Source: Marchantia polymorpha subsp. ruderalis
Lineage: Eukaryota > Streptophyta > Marchantiopsida > Marchantiales > Marchantiaceae
Length of the DNA: 64,000 nt
Assembly (NCBI GenBank): GCA_037833965.1
Contig: AP031355.1
Location: forward strand, 1,079,501 to 1,143,500
Reading direction: 5' to 3'
Shown: positions 32,408-41,932 of the stretch, one piece after another
How positions within the stretch are numbered: the stretch's first letter is position 1
Layout of the letters: each line of letters opens with the position of its first letter
Notes under the pieces: generated by a model
The model's input: only the letters and a program-made list of their open reading frames with translations
Databases searched by the model: none
What the model was told of the DNA's origin: nothing
Program-made: the position numbers and the translations under genes

Positions 32408-35400
32408 TGTAATAACCCACTAAAGGCTAAAACTGCAATATAGTGGTAGAAAGGTCGAACCCACAGGGACAGAGGAACACACAGGGTACAAAGTGTCACG
32501 TTTTAACAGACTATTGAGGAGTTTGAATTCTCAGGCAACTGTCACTCCCAGAAATACTGCAGGTGTCCACTCGGAGCGCACTCGGAGGTCGCACAGTGCA
32601 GCGTAACACACACACACACACACCTGAAACTACAGAAACACAACCCAGAGATCCGTTAGGACCTCTACTTCAAGATTTCAGGGGGAAAGTCTCTCTCAAG
32701 CACACTCGGCAAAGCTGCGGGCAGTGACTTCCAACTCCGGCTTTTACAACACTTCCACTAGCTTGCTGCTAGTGTAGGAAACCCGGTTTGGACTGCCTAC
32801 TTCGGATCGAAGTCACTCATGCGCGGTGAACAACACTCTCAACTCACAAAACGCGCAGAGAACACAGGTCCGCGCTGAAGGACTCATTGAGAAACATTCC
32901 AGTAACACAACAACAGTCTATTGAAGAGTTTGAATTCTCAGGCACTTGTCATTCCCAGAAATACTACAGGGGTTACCCTCAAGGCACCTGCCGCAGCGTA
33001 ACCTGAATTTACAACCAAGGCTTACACGAAGTAGCAAAACTTCACTTTGGCATTCAGGGGAAAAATCCCAAGGGAGTACAATCAGAAAGAAACACTCGAA
33101 GGTGTAGGGGCGAAACTGTTCAAGTATCTAACTAGTCACTGGCTCTGAGCATCGGCAGTCACCCGCAGGTGCAGTTCCGAACTACTCAAGTCTCTAACCA
33201 ATGTACTAGCTCTGAACATTCGGCCGCAGGCCTTCAGCTACAAAATGCGGAACGCTAAGTTGTAACTCCTCGTGCGTGGTGACAGAACTCAAGGACACAA
33301 ACACGCAAAGGAAATGGGTTCCTGATCTGCACTTCTGATGGGAAAGAACCCCAGGCAAAACGCCTGGAACTATTTTATACCTTCTAAGTCCTACCTAACA
33401 CTACACTGCACTACGCTACACGCCTGCACGGAACCACGCTACACTACACTCCACGGAACCTGTACTACGTCTCCTGCGCGGCCGACTGCCGCGCACTAGC
33501 TCCCTACCCTGCCACTCTTCCGCTCGACTACGCAGTCCCAACCGCTGCAACGCCGCGGACACCTCCCCCTCGAGGGCGGACATGGTATCCTGTGCCTTCG
33601 ACAGAAAGGCCTCGAGCTTCTTCGCTACCTTCCGCCGACTCCTACTGTCGCCTGACAACAACCCGGCTGCGCGCAATTCAAACTCACGCAGTGTGAGTTT
33701 CTCCTGCGCCTTCACTTCCCAGTGGGCGTAGCCCTTGAGACAGTGGGCGACTCGCCTCGCCGTCTCCACCTTCGTGCGATCCGCCTCCTTCCTGCGATCC
33801 TCTTCAATCGTCACTAATTGCGATTCGGCTTCGGCACGTTGCGCTCTCAATTCGCCACACTCTGACTGTAACCTGCGGATTAATTCTTCATCCGCCTGCC
33901 GTGCGAGCTGACATTGTTCCAACAACCGCGTCTGTCGCACGAGCTCCTCTGACAAAATCCGATTCTGGACCTGCTCAGAGTTGAGTGCTTCCTTGACCTT
34001 CACCTGCTCCTTGGTGAGCTCGCCCAGTTTCTCATCCTTCATCTTCTCGGAGTGCTTGTAGAATTTCTGATTGAGCTTGTACTGTCCCCACAAGCACTCA
34101 TGCTTCTCCTTCAAGTCCCTCAACTCCTGGTCCACTCTAGCTAATAGCTTGCTGGTGTGGACTTTAGTGCGAGTCCTCCTGCGCACTAACTCGATGTAAG
34201 ATCCCGGCTGGAGTGGGTCGGCGTATTTATCGACCTTGCGATCCAAGTACCGCAGCAACGGAATCACCTGCTCAGAAAGCGCCGCCGCCGGTGCTCCAAC
34301 AATTTCCTCCTCCTCCTCCTCGGTGTCTTCTGCTCCTGACATTTCTTCCGTGGAGCCTCCGTCGTCATCATCCGAGTGGAGAATTTCAGTCGCCATTGAT
34401 TGCGTCGGCGACTGCCCCGAGTGGGGCTGCACGTCCTCGACGTGTGCGGCCTGCGAAGGCACGGCTGCAGCCTCGCTGCTCGTCGCCAAAATGTCTAAGG
34501 CGGAAGGCGAATGTATCCGTGCGGCATCCCCGTCTCTCGCTTGTTGATGGTCTACCGCATTCTCTCTGTCGCCGTCGTCCGTCGCCGAAGGCGATTGAGC
34601 GGAGGGTGGCTGCGCGGGGTTGGATTGCGCATCGCGCATCGAGATTTCATCCTGCTGACAGTCACTCCGCTCCTCCGTCTGCTGCTCCCTTGATCGGTCC
34701 GTGGGGGCTGTGCCCGGCCCGTGCGTAGGCGCATTTGCCGGCGCCTTGTCCGCCGCAGGCGCAGCGCCGCGGACATCTATCGCCGAAGGCGACATGGCCG
34801 GGGGCCGCACGCCCGATGTTCCTTGGCCTATAGGCCCTACCGCCGAAGGCGCATCTATCGGCGGACTTTCCGCCGACGGTGCGGCCTCCGCACGCTCTCT
34901 GCTCGTATCCCCTCGGCTCGAAGGCCCTGGCGCCGAAGGCGCGAATTGCGGCGCGTGGTGCGCCGGAGGGTCTGGCCCCGAGGGCCGGTGTCTCGTAGGC
35001 GGTTCTTCCGCCGGCTCCTTCCCCTTCCTACGTTGGAACGGGGGTGATTCTTGCCTGTGCACAGGCGGCACGTGTGGAGGTGTTCTGTTCACAGGCGGAC
35101 TGCTCCTTCCCACGCGTAAGCGTAGATCCACGTCCACTTGTGTTCGCCGGTCCGCGGAGGCTCGTCCGTCCGCGGAGGTTCGCCTGTGCGCAAACGGAAC
35201 ATCTGTCCGCATCGCACGTGGTAACTCCGGAGGCCCTTGGCCCGTAGGCGGCCTCTCTCCCGACGAGGTTGCAGCGTGGCCCGTCGCTCCTGCGGTCGTC
35301 CGCGCTTCCTCTCGCCTCTCTGGCAACGCACTTCCTATCTCCGTCGCAATCGTCGCCGTGTCTGCACTGTCAGCTGGTAACACCAGTCTGCGTGCCTTCT

Positions 35401-37767
35401 GCTTCGGCCGGCTGTATGGCTCGCACAGCGGCCGCGGTCGAATGGGAGCAGAGAGTTCTTGATGCTGCTCCTCTTCGGCCTCTTCCCTCCATCGCCGCTT
35501 CCGCGGCACTCGCGCTGCGGGAGTGTGTCGTCCTTCGTCCCTCCGTCTTGATGGGGTAGCAGTCGGTGACTCCTCTGCGTCAGTATCGACCTCGTTCTCC
35601 CGCACATACTTCCCGGGATGGTCGATGGACAATGGCGGAAAATGTTCAAGCTCTGCCGCTGTCAAACAATTCCGCTGTCGATAAAAATTGATGAGGAAAG
35701 GAGAAAGATGGTTTAGAGTTCCCCCCTTCTCCTCAAACGCGTGCTGTCGCATCACCCTGTGCAGGATGCTCGCCCAGTGAATTGGAGTTCCCTCGATGAC
35801 GCACTCCACAAAAGAGACCTGCCACAATGTGATGTAGCAGGCGCGGTGCGGCTGCAGTAATTGCATCAGCGCTGCGGACAAAGTCCGGCGAAATCGATCC
35901 TTGTAATCACGGGTCCTGTACCCATTCTTGGTTGACCTCCCGGTCTTGAACAGCTCCACAAATTGCGCCTCTTCTTGCTTGGTCACCTTGATGCTCTCAC
36001 TGTCGAAAAGGAGATGCCCTGGCATGCCAGCACATCTTCCCAACGCCTGCGCCCAATCTTGGACTGTCCACCGGTCAACATGCGGACGCAATCCGCGCGA
36101 GGGTGGTCCCTGTGGCTCTAGCCACTCGCGCACCATATTCGCGCAGATGTAATTCCATCCCCATAGCAAGAAATCGAGCTTTCTTGCTATTAAGCGCTCC
36201 TCGAAAGCGCGCAGCCCGTTCTGCGGCAGGCGAAGTGGCACCATCCGCAATCTGCTCGGTCTCGTCATTGCGTTCCTGGGGTTCGCTCGCCCGCTCATTC
36301 TACTTCCGCACTGTCCGCGTTTCTTTCTCTCTCGGCAAACTCTAATCGCTCTCAATTCCAAATCACGCGCACTCACTTCTCCCTCAATCAACAAGAAATC
36401 TCCTGTGCGACGACGACGAGAATGGTCCGCAGCCAGCAGATGGATGCGCGCAGCGCGCACAAGAGATTGGAATCGCGAATTCAAGAATGGGACGCTCTCC
36501 GCCGCCCGGTCGAAGGTCATGGTCGGCTCTTGGTCGTGAAGAACGTCTCACTTGATGGCCGCGCCGGCTGTACGCTGGAACGGTCTTCGCTCTCACGCGC
36601 GGCTTCACGCTCCGCCGTTGTCGATTAAACTCTCACGCTCGAATTGGCGGATTTGAACTCCGCGAGCGTGTCACCCTCCGGACATGGGGGCGTAGCGCCG
36701 AAGGCGAGTTTTCCGCCTTGCGCGGTACACTTGTTCGTACCGCCCCTCGGCCAATCTCCTTCTGCCTTGACGCGTGTGTCCGCATGTCGGACAAAAATTC
36801 AACTTCTGCCTGTGCGCAGGCAGGAGCCTCGGCGGATTCTCCGCCGGCGCGGAACTTGAACATCCTCCTGTGCACAGGCGGAAGCCTGTGCGCAGGCGAA
36901 TTCCGTCCGCGGCGCTGCGCTGGCGCGGAAGGCGTTGACCGTGGTCAGCCGTCTCCGTCCAGTCTGTCCGTTCCTTGTCTCTCCGTCGGCGCTTCCGCCG
37001 CCGCAACTCCGTCCGTCCAAGAGCGCATCCACCCGTGCCGTCCGCACGGTCCGTACCTATTGGATTACTCTGGCGGCTCTTCAGACGTACGCTGCGCTGC
37101 GCTGGCGCGGAAGGCGCCGTACACTTTCTACCTCACAAGGCGCATTTCTAGGGCCCAAGGCGGATTCTCCGCCGACGCCGAAGTGCCTGTGCACAGGCGA
37201 ACGCCTGCGCGTAGGCGGACTTCGCGCCTTGCCTAACCCTACTTCGCCTGTGCACAGGCGAACGCCTTCGTCCGCACATAGGACAAAACTTGAACCCCCC
37301 TTCCGCGTAGGCGGAATTCGCGCCGGTGGCGAACTCCTTCCGCCGTAGACGACCGCCTCCGTTTCTTCCAGTAGCGATAACTCCCTAAGTTCTCGTCCGT
37401 TCCAAGCGTTCTTGGGCTCGTTAGAATCAGCGCGTCGAGCTCTTTCCAACGGGACCCTAACTTGGTCAAGGCGCCCGAGGGTTTACCTAATTACGGGGGG
37501 TTTCCCTACAGCCGCGGACGCAACCTCCGAAGGCGGATTTTGCGCCTTGCGCCGTAGAGATCCTAACTGCGGAGCTCGCAGGGAGGGTGGTGCCTGTGCT
37601 TACTGCGGCACCCCAAATCCCAGATTCTACGAGATCCCTCGAGAATCCCCGCGATCTTCCGGATTCACTCTGTTTTGATGTACCGAAGGATATTTACAAT
37701 GCTGCCAGGGTACAGTTTTCCAAAAATGTTTTAATTTCCTCAAAATTGCCAAAAGTGGGGTACCACA
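32408..37767 (-). mobile_element. Solo LTR in reverse orientation (5,360 bp), nested in LTR4
   Basis: Reads TGTGGTACCCC from 37767 leftwards and ends TTATTACA at 32408. No internal region is attached and both sides carry GGAGA. It is therefore a solo LTR left after LTR-LTR recombination of a full insertion. It has a single copy of the 183-bp unit and a PVHR cluster like LTR3. Its TATA box on the minus strand (33371-33379) points left, towards LTR4's left part and the copia remnant. Confidence 0.94.
33416..36520 (-). CDS. U3-encoded accessory protein (solo LTR copy, 1,034 aa)
   Basis: Intact frame on the minus strand with the usual architecture: N-terminal plant-transposon-like region, disordered middle, acidic tract, coiled coil, basic tail. 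It has the same 11-residue PVHR loss as the LTR3 copy. One of its two palindrome cores is mutated (CTGTGAACAG), giving VNR in place of VHR. That it stays open in a solo LTR suggests the LTR is young. No gag or pol accompanies it. Confidence 0.75.
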   Translation of the reverse strand: MTFDRAAESVPFLNSRFQSLVRAARIHLLAADHSRRRRTGDFLLIEGEVSARDLELRAIRVCRERKKRGQCGSRMSGRANPRNAMTRPSRLRMVPLRLPQNGLRAFEERLIARKLDFLLWGWNYICANMVREWLEPQGPPSRGLRPHVDRWTVQDWAQALGRCAGMPGHLLFDSESIKVTKQEEAQFVELFKTGRSTKNGYRTRDYKDRFRRTLSAALMQLLQPHRACYITLWQVSFVECVIEGTPIHWASILHRVMRQHAFEEKGGTLNHLSPFLINFYRQRNCLTAAELEHFPPLSIDHPGKYVRENEVDTDAEESPTATPSRRRDEGRHTPAARVPRKRRWREEAEEEQHQELSAPIRPRPLCEPYSRPKQKARRLVLPADSADTATIATEIGSALPERREEARTTAGATGHAATSSGERPPTGQGPPELPRAMRTDVPFAHRRTSADGRASADRRTQVDVDLRLRVGRSSPPVNRTPPHVPPVHRQESPPFQRRKGKEPAEEPPTRHRPSGPDPPAHHAPQFAPSAPGPSSRGDTSRERAEAAPSAESPPIDAPSAVGPIGQGTSGVRPPAMSPSAIDVRGAAPAADKAPANAPTHGPGTAPTDRSREQQTEERSDCQQDEISMRDAQSNPAQPPSAQSPSATDDGDRENAVDHQQARDGDAARIHSPSALDILATSSEAAAVPSQAAHVEDVQPHSGQSPTQSMATEILHSDDDDGGSTEEMSGAEDTEEEEEEIVGAPAAALSEQVIPLLRYLDRKVDKYADPLQPGSYIELVRRRTRTKVHTSKLLARVDQELRDLKEKHECLWGQYKLNQKFYKHSEKMKDEKLGELTKEQVKVKEALNSEQVQNRILSEELVRQTRLLEQCQLARQADEELIRRLQSECGELRAQRAEAESQLVTIEEDRRKEADRTKVETARRVAHCLKGYAHWEVKAQEKLTLREFELRAAGLLSGDSRSRRKVAKKLEAFLSKAQDTMSALEGEVSAALQRLGLRSRAEEWQGRELVRGSRPRRRRSTGSVECSVAWFRAGV

Positions 37768-37772
37768 GGAGA

Positions 37773-40700
37773 ACGTCCCATTCTTGAATTCGCGATTCCA
37801 ATCTCTTGTGCGCGCTGCGCGCATCCATCTGCTGGCTGCTGAACATTCTCGACGTCGCCGCACAGGAGATTTCTTGTTGATTGAGGGAGAAGTGAATGCG
37901 CGTGATTTGGAATTGAGGGCGATTAGAGTTTGCCGAGAGAGAAAGAAGCGCGGGCAGTGCGGAAGTAGAATGAGCGGGCGAGCGAACTCCAGGAACGCAA
38001 TGACGAGACCGAGCAGATTGCGGATGGTGCCACTTCGCCTACCACAGAACGGGCTGCGCGCTTTCGAGGAGCGCTTAAAAGCAAGAAAGCTCGATTTCTT
38101 GCTATGGGGATGGAACTACATCTGTGCGAATATGGTGCGCGAGTGGCTAGAGCCACAGGGACCACCCTCGCGCGGATTGCGTCCGCATGTTGATCGGTGG
38201 ACAGTCCAAGATTGGGCGCAGGCGTTGGGAAGATGTGCTGGCATGCCAGGGCATCTCCTTTTCGACAGTGAGAGCATCAAGGTGACCAAGCAGGAAGAGG
38301 CGCAATTTGTGGAGCTGTTCAAGACCGGGAGGTCTACCAAGAATGGGTACAGGACCCGTGATTACAAGGATCGATTTCGCCGGACTTTGTCCGCGGCGCT
38401 GATGCAATTACTGCAGCCGCACCGCGCCTGCTACATCACATTGTGGCAGGTCTCTTTTGTGGAGTGCGTCATCGAGGGAACTCCAATTCACTGGGCGAGC
38501 ATCCTGCACAGGGTGATGCGACAGCACGCGTTTGAGGAGAAGGGGGGAACTCTAAACCATCTTTCTCCTTTCCTCATCAATTTTTATCGACAGCGGAATT
38601 GTTTGACAGCGGCGGAGCTTGAACATTTTCCGCCATTGTCCATCGACCATCCCGGGAAGTATGTGCGGGAGAATGAGGTCGACACGGATGCGGAGGAGTC
38701 ACCGACTTCTACCCCATCAAGGCGGAGGGACGAAGGGAGACACACTCCTGCAGCACGAGTGCCGCGGAAGCGGCGATGGAGGGAAGAGTCTGAAGAGGAG
38801 CAGCATCAAGAACCCTCGGCTCCCATTCGGCCGCGGCCGCTGTGCGAGCCATACAGCCGGCCGAAGCAGAAGGCACGCAGACTGGTGTTACCAGCCGACA
38901 GTGCGGACACGACGACGATTGCGACGGAGAAAGGAAGTGCGTCGCCAGAGAAGCATGAGGAAGCGCGGACGACCGCAGGAGCAACGGGCCCCGCTGCAAC
39001 CTCGACGGGAGAGAGGCCGCCTACGGGCCAAGGGCCTCCGGAGTTACCACGTGCGATGCGGACAGATGTTCCGTTTGCGCACAGACGAGCCTCCGCGGAC
39101 GGACGAGCCTCCGCGGACAGGCGTTCACAAGTGGACGTGGATCTACGCTTACGCGTGGGAAGGAGCAGTCCGCCTGTGCACAGGCGCTCGCCTGTGCACA
39201 GGACACCTCCACACGTGCCGCCTGTGCACAGGCAAGAATCACCCCCGTTCCAACGTAGGAAGGGGAAGGAGCCGGCGGAAGAACCGCCTACGAGACACCG
39301 GCCCTCGGGGCCAGACCCTCCGGCGCACCACGCGCCGCAATTTGCGCCTTCGGCGCCAGGGCCTTCGAGCCGAGGAGATACGAGCAGGGAGCGTGCGGAG
39401 GCCGCACCATCGGCGGGAAGTCCGCCGATAGATGTGCCTTCGGCGGTAGGGCCTATAGGCCAAGGAACATCGGGCGAGCGGCCCCCGGCCATGTCGCCTT
39501 CGGCGATGGATGTCCGCGGCGCTACGCCTGCGGCGGACAAGGCGCCGGCAATTGCGCCTGCGCACGGGCCGGGCACAGCCCCCACGGACCGATCAAGGGA
39601 TCAGCAACAGACGGAGGAGCGGAGTGACTGTCCGCGGGATGAAATTTCGATGCGCGATGCGCAATCAAACCCCGCGCAGCCACCCTCCGCTCGATCGCTT
39701 TCGGCGGCGGGCAACGGCGGCAGAGAGGACGCGGTAGACAACCAACAAGCGAGCGACGGGGATGCCGCACGGGTACATTCGCCTTCCGCCTTAGACATTT
39801 TGGCGACGAGCAGCGAGGCTGCAGCCGTGCCTTCGCAGGCAGCACACGTCGACGACGTGCAGCCCCACTCGGGGCAGTCGCCGACACAATCAATGGCGAC
39901 TGAAATTCTCCACTCGGATGATGACGACGGGGGCTCCACGGAAGAAATGTCAGGAGCAGAAGACACCGAGGAGGAGGAGGAGGAAATTGTTGGAGCGCCG
40001 GCGGCGGCGCTCTCTGAGCAGGTGATTCCGTTGCTGAGGTACTTGGATCGCAAGGTCGATAAATACGCCGACCCACTCCAGCCGGGATCTTACATCGAGT
40101 TAGTGCGCAGGCGGACTCGCACTAAAGTCCACACCAGCAAGCTGTTAGCTAGAGTGGACCAGGAGTTGAGGGAATTGAAGGAGAAGCATGCATGCTTGTG
40201 GGGTCAGTACAAACTTAATCAGAAATTCTACAAGCACTCCGAGAAGATGAAGGATGAGAAACTGGACGAGCTCACCAAGGAGCAGGTGAAGGTCAAGGAA
40301 GCACTCATTTCTGAGCAGGCCCAGAATCGGATTTTGTCAGAGGAGCTCGTGCGACAGACGCGGTTGTTGGAACAATGTCAGCTCGCACGGCAGGCGGATG
40401 AAGAGTTAATCCGCAGGTTACAGTCAGAGTGTGGCGAATTGAGAGCGCAACGTGCTGAAGCCGAATCGCAATTAGTGATAATTGAAGAGGATCGCAGGAA
40501 GGAGGCGGATCGCACGAAGGTGGAGACGGCGAGGCGAGTCGCCCACTGTCTCAAGGGCTACGCCCACTGGGAAGTGAAGGCGCAGGAGAAACTCACACTG
40601 CGTGAGTTTGAATTGCGCGCAGCCGGGTTGTTGTCAGGCGACAGTAGGAGTCGGCGGAAGGTAGCGAAGAAGCTCGATGCCTTTCTGTCGAAGGCACAGG

Positions 40701-41846
40701 ATACCATGTCCGCCCTCGAAGTGGAGGAAGATTGGCAGGGTAGGGAGTTAGTGCGCGGCAGTCGGCCGCGCAGGAGACGTAGTACAGGTTCCGCGGAGTG
40801 TAGTGTAGCGTGGTTCCGTGCAGGCGTGTAGCGTAGTGCAGTGTAGTGCTAGGTAGGACTTAGAAGGTATAAAATAGTTCCAGGCGTTTTGCCTGGGGTT
40901 CTTTCCCAAACTCAGAAGTATAGATCAGGAACCCATTTCCTTTGCGTGTTTGTGTTCTTGAGTTCTGTCACCACGCAGGAGGAGTTACAACTTAGCGTTC
41001 CGCATTTTGTAGCTGAAGGCCTTCGGCCGAATGTTCAGAGCTAGTCCATTGGTTAGAGACTTGAGTAGTTCGGATCTGCACCTGTGGGTGACTGCCGATG
41101 CTCAGAGCCAGTGACTAGTTAGATACTTGAACAGTTTCGCCCCTACACCTTCGAGTGTTCCTTTCTGATTGTACTCCCTTGGGATTTTTCCCCTGAATGC
41201 CAAAGTGAAGTTTTGCTACTTCGTGTAAGCCTTGGTTGTAAATTCAGGCTACGCTGCAGCAGGTGCCTTGAGGGTAACCCCTGTAGTATTTCTGGGAATG
41301 ACAAGTGCCTGAGAATTCAAACTCTTCAATAGACTGTTGTTGTGTTACTGGAATGTTTCACAGTGAGTCCTTCAGTGCGGACCTGTGTTCTCTGCGCGTT
41401 TTGTGAGTTGAGAGTGTTGTTCACCGCGTATGAGTGGCTTCGATCCGAAGTAGGCAGTCCAAACCGGGTTTCCTACACTAGCAGCAAGCTAGTGGAAGTG
41501 TTGTAAAAGCCGGAGTTGGAAGTCACTGCCCGCAGCTTTGCCGAGTGTGCTCGCGAGAGACTTTCCCCCTGAAATCTTGAAGTAGAGGTCCTAACGGATC
41601 TCTGGGTTGTGTTTCTGTAGTTTCAGGTGTGTGTGTGTGTGTGTGTGTTACGCTGCACTGTGCGACCTCCGAGTGCGCTCCGAGTGGACACTTGCAGTAT
41701 TTCTGGGAGTGACAGTTGCCTGAGAATTCAAACTCCTCAATAGTCTGTTAAAACGTGACACTTTGTACCCTGTGTGTTCCTCTGTCCCTGTGGGTTCGAC
41801 CTTTCTACCACTATATTGCAGTTTTAGCCTTTAGTGGGTTATTACA
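37773..41846 (+). mobile_element. LTR4, right part (5' LTR of element 2)
   Basis: Continues the U3 gene from codon 9 through the TATA box (40868-40876), R and U5 to TTACA at 41846. Its GT run near 41627-41648 is two bases longer than in LTR5. Confidence 0.93.
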
Positions 41847-41868
41847 TAAGAAGCCGACAACTTCTTTT

Positions 41869-41886
41869 TGGCGCCGCTGCCGGGGA
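41869..41886 (+). promoter_or_regulatory. Primer-binding site, tRNA-Asp type (element 2)
   Basis: Identical to the two sites in element 1, 22 bases after LTR4. Confidence 0.8.
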
Positions 41887-41932
41887 CAGTTGCGTCAACA
41901 CCAGGGTTTTTACGAGCAGCCATGCTCGGTGA

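Larger units (their letters stand above)
32383..40831 (+). pseudogene. U3 accessory gene of LTR4, split by the solo LTR insertion
   Basis: The coding parts are 32383-32407 and 37773-40831; between them lie the inverted solo LTR and the second copy of its GGAGA target duplication. Apart from that insertion the frame is open and equals 1,027 codons. An in-frame 42-bp loss near 40727 removes 14 residues between the coiled coil and the tail. The PVHR cluster has three CTGTGCACAG cores. An ATG at about 37784 could start a protein lacking the first dozen or so residues, but the natural upstream sequence is gone. Confidence 0.85.

Noticed and set aside
37784-40831. Intact 1,015-codon U3 gene of LTR4
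   Set aside because: It is the remainder of a gene cut by the inverted solo LTR. Codons 1-9 are 5.4 kb upstream, and the apparent start is only a later methionine.
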